Below, in pieces: positions 1 to 6,593 of a DNA stretch of 7,441 nt. Under the pieces are notes generated by a model that saw only the letters and a program-made list of their open reading frames with translations, made no database searches and was not told where the DNA came from. The stretch's first letter is position 1. Every line of letters starts with the position of its first letter. This DNA comes from Prevotellaceae bacterium (GTDB taxonomy: Bacteria > Bacteroidota > Bacteroidia > Bacteroidales > UBA932). Both the position numbers and the translations under genes were made by a program. The DNA lies in assembly GCA_031268055.1 (NCBI GenBank), contig JAIRXY010000057.1, forward strand, positions 1-7,441, read 5' to 3'.

Positions 1-1164
1 TACAAACTCGTACTTGCCGTGAAAGTTGTGTCCACCCGTAAAAATGTTGGGGCACGGGAGGTTCATGTACGACAGGCGGCTGCCGTCCGTGCCGCCGCGA
101 ATGGGGCGCACCAGCGGCTTCACGCCGGCTTGCTCCATAGCGCGCATGGCCAGCTCAACAATATGGAAGTGCTGCTCCACCTGCGCGCGCATGTTGTAGT
201 ACTGGTCTTGCACCTTTAGCTTGATGGTATCCGCGCCGTACTTAGCGTTGATGGCGCAGGCGCATTGCTGCACAAGTTCTTTGCGCTCCTCGAATTTTTC
301 GCGGCTGTGGTCGCGAATGAGGTAGTGCATTGTAGCTTTTTCCACTTCGCCTGCCACGTGCACCAGATGGTAAAAGCCTTCGTAGCCCTCCGTGCTCTCG
401 GGACGCTCGGCGGCGGGCAGCAGCGCGTTGAACTCCGTAGCCACCTGTAGCGCGTTAACCATCTTGTTTTTGGCGTAGCCCGGATGAATATTCTTGCCTT
501 GTATGAACACTATTGCCGAGGCCGCGTTGAAGTTCTCGTACTCCAGCTCCCCAATCGTTCCGCCGTCGATGGTGTAGGCGTAGGTGGCGCCAAACTTTTC
601 CACATCAAAGTAGTCAACGCCGCGGCCTATTTCCTCGTCGGGGGTGAAGCCAATGCAAATGTCGCCATGCTTAAATTCGTGGTGCGCTACGATGTACTCC
701 ACGGCGCACATGATTTCGGCAACGCCGGCCTTGTCGTCGGCGCCAAGCAGCGTTGTGCCGTCGGTGGTGATGAGCGTTTGGCCTGCGTACTCGAGCAGCT
801 CGGGAAAGACTGCTGGCGAGAGCACAATATTTTTTTCTTCGTTCAGCACAATATCCGTCCCCTCGTATCGCTCCACAATCTTTGGCCGCACGCCGCACCC
901 CGGCATGTCCGGCGAGGTGTCCACGTGGGCAATAAACCCAACGGGAGGAGGCAGCGGCGCCGGTATGTTTGCCGCAATGCGCGCCATCACGTAGCCATGC
1001 TCGTCCATCAAGACTTCGGCTACGCCTGCTGCGCGCAGCTCGTCGGCCAGCAGCTGCAGCAGGTGCAGCTGCTTGGCGGCGCTGGGAAACGTTTGAGATT
1101 CGCCGTCCGACTGCGTGTCGATGGCCACGTAGCGGAGAAATCGTTCAAGAATTGCTTCTGCCAT
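1..1164 (-). CDS. pepT: Peptidase T (tripeptide aminopeptidase), 3' end cut by window edge
   Basis: Cytosolic zinc aminopeptidase of the M20B family that removes the N-terminal residue from tripeptides. The ATG at 1164 opens 388 codons without a stop up to the window edge. The family is about 405-410 residues, so roughly 20 C-terminal residues are missing. The dinuclear metal site is visible: H80 and D82 in AHVDTSPD, bridging D143 in GADDKAG, catalytic E177 and metal ligand E178 in PDEEIGRG, D200 in TIDGG, and H379 in FTGGHNFHG. The dimerisation-domain motif with H227 (NIHPGYAKNKMVNA) and the late RGGTDGSRLS motif are also present. The gene lies 67 nt downstream of flxA on the same strand. 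The leader before the ATG is A-rich with no Shine-Dalgarno sequence. Identification is firm; co-transcription with the flx genes is inference. Confidence 0.96.
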   Translation of the reverse strand, partial: MAEAILERFLRYVAIDTQSDGESQTFPSAAKQLHLLQLLADELRAAGVAEVLMDEHGYVMARIAANIPAPLPPPVGFIAHVDTSPDMPGCGVRPKIVERYEGTDIVLNEEKNIVLSPAVFPELLEYAGQTLITTDGTTLLGADDKAGVAEIMCAVEYIVAHHEFKHGDICIGFTPDEEIGRGVDYFDVEKFGATYAYTIDGGTIGELEYENFNAASAIVFIQGKNIHPGYAKNKMVNALQVATEFNALLPAAERPESTEGYEGFYHLVHVAGEVEKATMHYLIRDHSREKFEERKELVQQCACAINAKYGADTIKLKVQDQYYNMRAQVEQHFHIVELAMRAMEQAGVKPLVRPIRGGTDGSRLSYMNLPCPNIFTGGHNFHGKYEFV

Positions 1165-1231
1165 TTTTTTGATAATATCTAAAGTGCAAATAAAACCCGC
1201 TTCAATTTTTTTTAGCAACCTCCCTTGCTCA

Positions 1232-2080
1232 TTAGTACTCCGGCGGCAGCGCATCCAGCTGTGCCCTTGAGAACACGGGGCCATCCTTGCATACGTACTT
1301 GCTGCCCACGTTGCACCGTCCGCACTTGCCAACGCCGCACTTCATGCGGTTTTCGAGCGTAGTGTAGATATTTTCGGGCTTGAATCCCAGCTTGTCCAGC
1401 ACAGGGAAGGTAAACTTAATCATCACGGGAGGGCCGCAGACGATGGCAATGGTGTTTTCTGCCGAGGGATTCATCCGCTCCAGCGCCGCCGGCACAAAGC
1501 CTACCTGCCCTTTCCATTCGGGCGTTTCGCCGCCCGGGTCAACGGTGGTAAGCAAGTTCACGTCGGGGCGCTCCTCCCACTCCTTCAGCTCGTGCTTGTA
1601 CACAAGGTCGGCAACAGATTTTGCGCCGTACAGAATATTTATATCCTTGAAGTTGCTCCGCGTGTCGAGGGCGTTCCATATCACGCAGCGCATGGGCGGC
1701 AGCGCAATGCCGCCGGCAATGAACAGCAAGCTTTTGCCCTTCCACTCATCCAGCGGAAAGGTGTTACCGTACGGGCCTCTAAACCCCATTGTTTGCCCCT
1801 CCTCCAGCTTGGCCAGCGCCGAGGTGACCTTGCCGGCCTCGCGAAAGGTGCACTCAATGTAGCCCTTGCGCGTGGGCGACGAGGCAATGCAGAACGTACT
1901 CTCGCCTTCTCCAAAGGTGGAGTATTCGCCAAACTGCCCGGCCTTAAACTCAAAGGAGCGGGCAACCTCCTCGTCCTTGAATTTCAGGCGAAATGTTTTT
2001 ACGCCCGGCGCTTCCTGCGTAATTTTTTCGATGGCTACCAAGTAGGGAAGATAAATGTTGTCGGACATAAGCGGTATCAT
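1232..2080 (-). CDS. flxA: FAD/NAD(P)-binding oxidoreductase subunit, FlxA/HydG/AsrB-like
   Basis: Predicted cytoplasmic flavoprotein of the ferredoxin-NADP reductase superfamily that passes electrons between NAD(P)H and an iron-sulfur partner. In 282 residues it shows an FAD-binding beta-barrel with a variant flavin motif (CIASSPT, 64-70) and GPYGNTFPL (102-110), then an NAD-binding lobe (FIAGGIALPPM from 120; CGPPVM from 215). A C-terminal cysteine cluster (C248, C253, C256, C264) fits the [2Fe-2S] site of PyrK, sulfhydrogenase gamma and AsrB proteins. It is the last flx gene, 11 nt after flxB. A second ATG at 2068 (MSDNIYLPYL) resembles the usual start of homologues and is an alternative; the 2080 ATG has AAGG nine bases upstream. 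Anaerobic sulfite reductase B or sulfhydrogenase gamma are less likely because no asrC or hydrogenase large-subunit gene is here. Confidence 0.88.
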   Translation of the reverse strand: MIPLMSDNIYLPYLVAIEKITQEAPGVKTFRLKFKDEEVARSFEFKAGQFGEYSTFGEGESTFCIASSPTRKGYIECTFREAGKVTSALAKLEEGQTMGFRGPYGNTFPLDEWKGKSLLFIAGGIALPPMRCVIWNALDTRSNFKDINILYGAKSVADLVYKHELKEWEERPDVNLLTTVDPGGETPEWKGQVGFVPAALERMNPSAENTIAIVCGPPVMIKFTFPVLDKLGFKPENIYTTLENRMKCGVGKCGRCNVGSKYVCKDGPVFSRAQLDALPPEY

Positions 2081-2091
2081 TTTTTTTAACC

Positions 2092-3105
2092 TTACAAACG
2101 TTCAATTTCATTCAGATGCTCCGCCAGATTCATATCCACGGGGCAGGCGCGGGAGCAGCGTCCGCAGCCGGTGCAGCCGCGCGTCGAGAGGCGTTGGGGC
2201 ATATAGCAGAACTTGTGCAGCAGGCGCTGCCGCCAGCGTTGGCTTTGCACGCTGCGGGGGTTGTGCCCCGAGGTGTGAAGCGTGAAAAGCGAAAAACCGC
2301 ACGAATCCCAGCAGCGTATTCTGTCGCCGGCGCCGCTTCCCTTAGCGTTTTCCTGAATGTCAAAGCAGGCGCACGCGGGGCACACAAACGCGCACGCGCC
2401 GCACCCAACGCAGCGCGCCGACTGCTTTTTCCAGATATCGCTATCAAACATACCGGCAATTTTGCGCTGCACCTCCTCAACGCTAAACCTAACCGGCACC
2501 TCCGCCAAGTGCTCCTCCTTGCTAACGCCGGTGGCGGCTTCAAAGAGCTCAGCGCCTTTTTCTACCAGCGCCTGCCCCTTGTCTGTAATAATTTCTACAA
2601 GGTAGCCATCGTCGCCAACGGCGGTAAGCAAAATATCGCTCCCCTCGGCGCTCCCCGGATGGCCGTTGACGGAGGTGCAAAAGCAAAACACATCGCTCCG
2701 GCCGCAGCTCACGCCAACAAGCGTTACCCGCTGCATGCGCTCGCTGAACGGCTTATCCTGAGCGCCCCAGCCAAAAATGCCCGACAGGGGCTTGAAGGCG
2801 GCCGCATCGCAGGGGTGCAGGCCAAACACCACCGTGTCGGGAATGTCGCTGGGGTTGTAATCCTGCAACGCTACATCGCCCTGCTGCCGGACGTAGGAGA
2901 AGAGCTTCTCGGCGCGCGGAAAGGCTACGCCCTTGACCGACTGCGCTGTTTGGATATGCGCCATCGAAATTTCGTCGACAGACTTCACCCGCTTAAAATT
3001 TGTTTTGCCATTTTCGGTTACCGGCGCGTAGAGGCGCCTACCACCGTCATTTACCTTTGTCAGCCAAGCTTTCAGGGATGCTTTGGGTATATATTTTTGC
3101 TCCAT
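2092..3105 (-). CDS. flxB: 4Fe-4S dicluster subunit, HydB/AsrA-like (FlxB)
   Basis: A 337-residue predicted cytoplasmic electron-transfer subunit related to sulfhydrogenase beta (HydB) and anaerobic sulfite reductase A. The N-terminal two thirds contains the family signature around GLHPCDAAA (C99) and a Cys-rich stretch with C134, C141 and C143. The C-terminal third carries two ferredoxin motifs: C232-x2-C235-x2-C238-x3-C242-P and C311-x2-C314-x2-C317-x3-C321-P, enough for two [4Fe-4S] clusters. Further cysteines (C245, C247, C265, C269) lie between them. It probably relays electrons between the flavin subunit FlxA and FlxC/FlxD. It begins 5 nt after the flxC stop, ends 11 nt before flxA, and has no clear Shine-Dalgarno sequence. 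The family is clear. The letter B follows the Desulfovibrio flxABCD naming and is less certain than the family. Confidence 0.85.
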   Translation of the reverse strand: MEQKYIPKASLKAWLTKVNDGGRRLYAPVTENGKTNFKRVKSVDEISMAHIQTAQSVKGVAFPRAEKLFSYVRQQGDVALQDYNPSDIPDTVVFGLHPCDAAAFKPLSGIFGWGAQDKPFSERMQRVTLVGVSCGRSDVFCFCTSVNGHPGSAEGSDILLTAVGDDGYLVEIITDKGQALVEKGAELFEAATGVSKEEHLAEVPVRFSVEEVQRKIAGMFDSDIWKKQSARCVGCGACAFVCPACACFDIQENAKGSGAGDRIRCWDSCGFSLFTLHTSGHNPRSVQSQRWRQRLLHKFCYMPQRLSTRGCTGCGRCSRACPVDMNLAEHLNEIERL

Positions 3106-3110
3106 CGCTT

Positions 3111-3899
3111 TTACCGTATAAAGTGTTCTTCATCGTTGGGGTTAAACGTAGACAGCACGTTGCCTTTTTCTGTCGGCTCGCCAAAGCTTTGCCGGACCAT
3201 TTCCACCATTTTGTGCGCTATAATGTGCACGGGCAGCCCCAGAGGACAGGCCGCGCCGCAAGCCCCGCAGTCGGCGCAGCGACCCGCCATGTGCATCACG
3301 CGGCTAATCTGCCACTCCATGTTGCTCAAGGTTGCCGCCCACGGCTGCAACCACTGCGGACGGTTGACCTCCACAATGCACTTTGTGCAGTAGCACATAG
3401 GGCACGCTGCGCGGCAGGCGTAGCACTTGAAGCACTTGGAGAGCTCGCTCGTCCAGAACTTCCACCGCTCTTCCGCCGGCATTTCCGCTATCTCCTTCAT
3501 CCACTCATCCTCCACCTGCTTTGGCGGCGCGGGGGCTGCTTGCAGATGCTGCTTCACGTCGGCAATGGCCTCAAACAGCTTTAGCCCGCCATCCGGCGTT
3601 AGCCCAAATACTTTGACCATCCCCTCCTGCAGCTGGTTTTCGTCGAGCAGGCGGCCAACGCTGCGCATGGCGTAGTACGAGGCTGCAATGCCAACCTTTT
3701 TGCCGCCCGTGAGGTCTTTGCGCGTGAGGTAAACGGCAAGGTTGCCGGTGCAGCGCTCGTCAAATATCAGCCTGTCGGCCTCCTCGGCAGAGGCGGCTAT
3801 CAGGGGGCGCGGAAGCCGCGTGCCTTGCTCGTAGCCGATGAACAAGTCAATCTCTCGGCTGCCGAGCAGCTCCTTTACTTTACTTCTTAGCTCATTCAT
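3111..3899 (-). CDS. flxC: 4Fe-4S dicluster ferredoxin-type subunit (FlxC-like)
   Basis: A 262-residue predicted cytoplasmic iron-sulfur protein, likely an electron relay between FlxD and FlxB. Residues 1 to about 150 form a domain without obvious metal ligands. The C-terminal half has C156-x2-C159-x2-C162-x3-C166-P and C208-x2-C211-x2-C214-x3-C218-P, the pattern of two [4Fe-4S] clusters. Three extra cysteines (C169, C171, C174) directly follow the first motif. The spacing of about 42 residues between motifs resembles HdrC- and AsrA-type modules rather than a small ferredoxin. The ATG overlaps the flxD stop (ATGA, 3899-3896). It is preceded by GGAGGT six bases upstream, the only strong Shine-Dalgarno sequence among these genes. 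The electron-transfer role is secure by motif; the exact place in the complex is inferred from context. Confidence 0.84.
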   Translation of the reverse strand: MNELRSKVKELLGSREIDLFIGYEQGTRLPRPLIAASAEEADRLIFDERCTGNLAVYLTRKDLTGGKKVGIAASYYAMRSVGRLLDENQLQEGMVKVFGLTPDGGLKLFEAIADVKQHLQAAPAPPKQVEDEWMKEIAEMPAEERWKFWTSELSKCFKCYACRAACPMCYCTKCIVEVNRPQWLQPWAATLSNMEWQISRVMHMAGRCADCGACGAACPLGLPVHIIAHKMVEMVRQSFGEPTEKGNVLSTFNPNDEEHFIR

Positions 3900-4372
3900 A
3901 GGGTTACCTCCAGCTCTTTGAGTAGAACATCCTCGTTGCCTGCCAGCAGCTCGGCCGCCTTCCTGTACTCGGTGTACGGCCCCAGCGCGCGAACATCGGC
4001 CACCGTCTTGTTGACAACCTCAGCCCACTTTGCTCCCTCGGCGGCAGAAACCCACGAGAACTGTATCCGGCGCGTGTCTATCCCCAGAAAGTCGAGCAGC
4101 CCGCGGAAGACAATCCAGCGGCGGCGCGCGTGGAAATTCCCCGACGTATAGTGGCAGTCGTTGGGGTGGCAGCCCGACACAATAACGCCGTCGGAGCCGT
4201 TGGCAAATGCCTTGAGCAGGAGCATGAAGTCAATGCGCCCCGTGCACGGAAAGCGAACAATCTTTACGTTGGAGGCGTACTTGATGCGGCTTGTGCCCGT
4301 AAGGTCGGCGCCGGCGTAAGTGCACCAGTTGCAGACAAAGGCTAATATTTTTGGTTCAAAGTCGATGTTCAT
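3896..4372 (-). CDS. flxD: MvhD/FlxD family [2Fe-2S] delta subunit
   Basis: A 158-residue protein of the methyl-viologen-reducing hydrogenase delta (MvhD/FrhD) family, which normally hands electrons to HdrA of a heterodisulfide-reductase-type complex. Family signatures are visible: FVCNWCTYAGADL with C14 and C17, RFPCTGRID with C43, GCHPNDCHYTSGN with C68 and C73, and a C-terminal WVSAAEGAKWAE (107-118). The cysteines fit the [2Fe-2S] site of MvhD. I chose the ATG at 4372 because MNIDFEPKILAFVCNWC matches the usual family start; an in-frame extension to 4420 encodes a basic leader with no family resemblance. It is the first gene of the flx operon and overlaps flxC by 4 nt. Upstream, where hdrA often lies in related clusters, there is only AT-rich non-coding DNA. 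FlxD/MvhD naming is firm at family level. Confidence 0.92.
   Translation of the reverse strand: MNIDFEPKILAFVCNWCTYAGADLTGTSRIKYASNVKIVRFPCTGRIDFMLLLKAFANGSDGVIVSGCHPNDCHYTSGNFHARRRWIVFRGLLDFLGIDTRRIQFSWVSAAEGAKWAEVVNKTVADVRALGPYTEYRKAAELLAGNEDVLLKELEVTL
3906..3911 (-). promoter_or_regulatory. Shine-Dalgarno GGAGGT of flxC
   Basis: GGAGGT inside the last codons of flxD, six bases before the flxC ATG at 3899. Together with the ATGA stop/start overlap it suggests translational coupling and supports the chosen flxC start. The other genes in the window lack an equally strong site. Confidence 0.75.
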
Positions 4373-4428
4373 ATCGTTACGGTTTGGGTTACTTTTTTTA
4401 CAGCGATATCGTTGGCGCAATCAAGCTC

Positions 4429-4436
4429 CAAAATTA
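4429..4436 (-). promoter_or_regulatory. Candidate Bacteroidota -7 element for the flx operon
   Basis: TAATTTTG on the minus strand matches the Bacteroidota -7 consensus TAnnTTTG exactly. It would place transcription start roughly 50 nt before the flxD ATG. I do not see a good -33 TTTG at the usual distance, so the support is partial. Confidence 0.45.
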
Positions 4437-4620
4437 CATTTTTCTTTCAATTATACGTACTTTTTTACACCTAAATTGATGCTTTATGAGCGCAAAATAC
4501 GTAAAATTATTGTAATTTGTAGAAATTCAATAGCTTAAATGGGGTGAGCAGGTCAAAAATAGGAGCATAGCTCGCTGCCAGCGAAGTAAACAATTTATCG
4601 TCTGCATCTTTAACAAACAT

Positions 4621-4628
4621 TAGATTTG
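4621..4628 (+). promoter_or_regulatory. Weak -7 candidate for the T9SS/SpvB locus
   Basis: TAGATTTG on the plus strand matches TAnnTTTG, but it lies about 200 nt before the first start codon at 4827 and has no -33 TTTG at normal spacing. Such matches occur by chance in AT-rich DNA, so this is only a candidate. Confidence 0.2.
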
Positions 4629-4663
4629 CAATAAATTGCTGAAAATGAATAAGTTTTTAATGT

Positions 4664-4677
4664 GTTAAATGTTTAAC
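4664..4677. repeat. Inverted repeat GTTAAA-TG-TTTAAC
   Basis: Perfect 6-bp arms with a 2-nt spacer in the divergent intergenic region. This size and symmetry would suit a dimeric regulator operator, but a single AT-rich palindrome can arise by chance and no function is shown. Confidence 0.3.
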
Positions 4678-4826
4678 TATTTATAGCTGTTATATTTCCT
4701 TATGCAATGTGCCTATTTGTGGAAAAATATGTATACTTGCAAAAATTGTTTACTGAAATTTTATCTTTATTTACTAACTCATGGGCGCAACCTAAAATTA
4801 GGCACGCTTATTTTAAAATTACGAAT

Positions 4827-5327
4827 ATGAATAGTTTAGCACACATATTCTTAAAGAAGTTGGCTATAGTAACGCTATGCCTTACTTCTTTCTGCGCTGT
4901 ATTTTGTACGGTAGCCTGCGCGGAACGTATTCGGTATGGTTACGATGCGGCAGGTAACCGCGTACTCCGCCAAAAGGAGATAGTAATGCAGGCAAAGCCC
5001 AAAGCGGTAGCGCTGGACAGCATATCCCAAGATCAGGTAGAGGATTTGTCGGCTCCAACGCAATTTGAAGAAATGATTTCGGATGTGAAAATTATTATTT
5101 ACCCTAACCCTACGCAGGGGGCGCTGAGGATAGAAATTTTGGGTATCGAAGTCCCAAAAGATGCGCAAATATACCTGCACTCCATATCGGGAACGATAGT
5201 GCGACGGTGGATAGGCATATCGAACGACAACACTATGGACATCACGGCACAGCCGGCAGGAATATATATTATGCGGATTGTGCTGGATAGGAATAGGGTA
5301 AGCTCATGGAAAATTATTAAGCAGTAA
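4827..5327 (+). CDS. Small exported protein: YD/RHS-like motif plus T9SS type A sorting domain
   Basis: A 166-residue predicted secreted protein. Residues 1-32 form a Sec signal peptide (basic LKK, then a hydrophobic core, with a likely cleavage at ACA before E33). A short motif, IRYGYDAAGNRVLRQKEI (35-52), resembles one YD repeat as found near the end of RHS proteins. After a linker (about 55-85), the C-terminus is a T9SS type A sorting domain: YPNPTQGAL (92-100), IYLHSISGTIVRRW (115-128), PAGIYIMRI (143-151) and a final WKIIKQ. That domain directs outer-membrane export by the type IX system, after which it is normally removed. I chose the ATG at 4827 because the 40 in-frame residues upstream lie in AT-rich DNA and would bury the signal peptide. 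It is 31 nt before the SpvB-type gene, probably in one transcript. The function of the mature peptide is unknown. Confidence 0.85.
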   Translation: MNSLAHIFLKKLAIVTLCLTSFCAVFCTVACAERIRYGYDAAGNRVLRQKEIVMQAKPKAVALDSISQDQVEDLSAPTQFEEMISDVKIIIYPNPTQGALRIEILGIEVPKDAQIYLHSISGTIVRRWIGISNDNTMDITAQPAGIYIMRIVLDRNRVSSWKIIKQ

Positions 5328-5358
5328 GGATGGCCTAAAATTTATCGCTACAAAAAAA

Positions 5359-6558
5359 ATGAAAACGTACCTTTCAACGGCTTATATTCGAAGAAAAAGC
5401 CTCGCAGTAGCGCTGCTATGCGCTGCTGCAACTTCAGCGTGGGGGCAAACGGGCAACACCATGCAAAACCCCATAGTGGTGGGAACATACAGCGCAGGGT
5501 TTCAGTACACCAACTCTCAAAACATCGCAAACTTTACCAACACCTACACGGCGCGTGCTGCCAACGATATATTCTACAAGTTTACGTTGACTAAAAGCAT
5601 GAGCGTGGTAATGAGTCACTGTGGCTCGGCAGTCGACACCTACCTGCATTTACTGGATGCTTCGGGCAACAGGATTGATTACAACGACGATTACTCCGGC
5701 GAAGGGGCATGCTCCAGCAACCTACATTCCTACCTGAAGAAAAATTTGGCGGCGGGTACCTACTACGTGGTATCGGAAACCTACAGCGCGACAAGCGGGG
5801 TGATTCAAACTACCATTAAGGGCTTTGTGGGCGACAACATGCAAGCGCCTATTGATGTGGGAACATTTAGCGCCGGTTTTCAGTACACCAACTCTCAAAA
5901 CATCGCAAACTTTACCAACACCTACACGGCGCGTACTGCCAACGATATATTCTACAAGTTTACGTTGACTAAAAGCATGAGCGTGGTAATGAGTCACTGC
6001 GGATCGGCAGTCGACACCTACCTGCACTTGCTGGATGCTTCGGGCAACAGGATTGATTACAACGACGATTACTCCGGCGAAGGGGCATGCTCCAGCACCC
6101 TACATTCCTACCTGAAGAAAAATTTGGCGGCGGGTACCTACTACGTGGTATCGGAAACCTACAGCGCGACAAGCGGGGTGATTCAAACTACCATTAAGGG
6201 CATTGTGGGCGACAACATGCAAGCGCCTATTGATGTGGGAACATTTAGCGCTGGTTTTCAGTACACCAACTCTCAGAATATTGAAAACTTTACCAATAGC
6301 TATACAGGACGTTCTACCAACGACATATTCTACAAGTTTACCCTGACCAAAAGCATGAGCGTGGTGATAAACCACTGCGGCTCGGCAGTCGACACCTACC
6401 TGCACTTGCTGGATGCTTCGGGCAACAGGATTGATTACAACGACGATTACTCCGGCGAAGGGGCATGCTCCAGCACCCTCCATTCCTACCTGAAAAAAAA
6501 TTGGCGGCAGGCACCTACTATGTGGTATCGGAAACCTACAACGCGACAAGTGGGGTGA
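5359..6558 (+). CDS. Secreted PPC-like tandem-repeat protein, 5' part of a frameshifted SpvB/RHS-type gene
   Basis: As written this frame gives 399 residues. Residues 1-29 are a signal peptide (RRK, then SLAVALLCAAATSAWG, cleavage before Q30). From M35 come 126-residue modules resembling pre-peptidase C-terminal (PPC) beta-sandwich domains: NDIFYKFTL, DTYLHLLDASGN, NDDYSGEGACS, then LAAGTYYVVSE. Each has two conserved cysteines (C88/C118, C214/C244, C340/C370), plausible disulfides in an exported protein. In the third module the reading frame is lost after N381: a run of eight A's (6493-6500) is followed by TTGG instead of TTTGG, giving 18 aberrant residues and a TGA at 6556. The next frame continues the same repeat into an SpvB-type domain, so this is the front of one longer gene. 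No Shine-Dalgarno sequence; A-rich leader. Mutation, sequencing error and recoding all remain possible. Confidence 0.85.
   Translation: MKTYLSTAYIRRKSLAVALLCAAATSAWGQTGNTMQNPIVVGTYSAGFQYTNSQNIANFTNTYTARAANDIFYKFTLTKSMSVVMSHCGSAVDTYLHLLDASGNRIDYNDDYSGEGACSSNLHSYLKKNLAAGTYYVVSETYSATSGVIQTTIKGFVGDNMQAPIDVGTFSAGFQYTNSQNIANFTNTYTARTANDIFYKFTLTKSMSVVMSHCGSAVDTYLHLLDASGNRIDYNDDYSGEGACSSTLHSYLKKNLAAGTYYVVSETYSATSGVIQTTIKGIVGDNMQAPIDVGTFSAGFQYTNSQNIENFTNSYTGRSTNDIFYKFTLTKSMSVVINHCGSAVDTYLHLLDASGNRIDYNDDYSGEGACSSTLHSYLKKNWRQAPTMWYRKPTTRQVG
5461..5838 (+). repeat. PPC-like tandem repeat 1 (378 nt)
   Basis: First of four direct repeats, beginning at the codon for M35. From 5503 to 5838 it differs from repeat 2 at only seven of 336 positions, so the two copies are recent duplicates or have been homogenised. 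Its first 42 nt are more different from repeat 2. Confidence 0.92.
5839..6216 (+). repeat. PPC-like tandem repeat 2 (378 nt)
   Basis: Second direct repeat, exactly 378 nt after the first. Nearly identical to repeat 1 over most of its length, and nearly identical to repeat 3 at its first ~45 nt and over its latter part up to the frameshift. Confidence 0.92.
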
Positions 6559-6593
6559 TTCAAACTACCATTAAGACTGCTGCGGGTGAGAAT
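6217..6593 (+). repeat. PPC-like tandem repeat 3 (377 nt, carries the frameshift)
   Basis: Third direct repeat, one base shorter than the others. Its ends resemble repeat 2, while a middle segment (about 6289-6385) resembles repeat 4, with the shared words AGCTATACAGG and ACCCTGAC. The missing base lies at 6493-6504, where repeats 1 and 2 read AAGAAAAATTTGG and this copy reads AAAAAAAATTGG. Confidence 0.92.

Larger units (their letters stand above)
4373..4826. other. AT-rich divergent intergenic region
   Basis: About 450 nt between the divergent flxD and T9SS-protein genes. It is markedly more AT-rich than the flanking genes. A plus-strand reading frame extends upstream from 4827 to an ATG at 4707, but its first 40 residues look like translated AT-rich DNA placed before an obvious signal peptide, so I treat that part as non-coding. 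I see a -7 promoter element for flxD, a weak candidate for the plus-strand genes, a perfect 6-bp inverted repeat at 4664-4677, a 5-bp one at 4791-4802, and a small 5-bp GC hairpin at 4572-4584 (TCGCT-GCC-AGCGA). I found no tRNA, no long terminator and no remnant of an hdrA gene. Confidence 0.7.

Noticed and set aside
484..1182. Plus-strand open frame of 232 codons opposite pepT
   Set aside because: The minus strand encodes a complete set of PepT active-site motifs across the same bases; the plus-strand product shows no recognisable family.
1220..1231. GCAA-GGGAGG-TTGC followed by A's after flxA as a terminator
   Set aside because: The stem is only 4 bp and is followed by an A-run, not a T-run, on the transcribed strand.
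2116..3393. Long plus-strand open frame (425 codons) opposite flxB and the end of flxC
   Set aside because: Its translation is low-complexity, rich in Ala, Arg and His, with no domain, and it lies exactly antisense to genes with clear iron-sulfur motifs. It is a by-product of the GC-rich codon pattern.
4373..4420. N-terminal extension of flxD to an ATG at 4420
   Set aside because: The extra 16 residues are basic and unlike MvhD proteins, and would leave almost no leader after the TAATTTTG -7 candidate at 4436-4429.
4572..4584. TCGCT-GCC-AGCGA hairpin as a terminator
   Set aside because: A 5-bp stem with a 3-nt loop and no T-run on either side, and it lies between divergent genes where no transcript needs to end.
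4707..4826. Upstream extension of the T9SS protein to an ATG at 4707
   Set aside because: The added 40 residues come from AT-rich DNA and would place the signal peptide internally; the ATG at 4827 gives a normal export signal.
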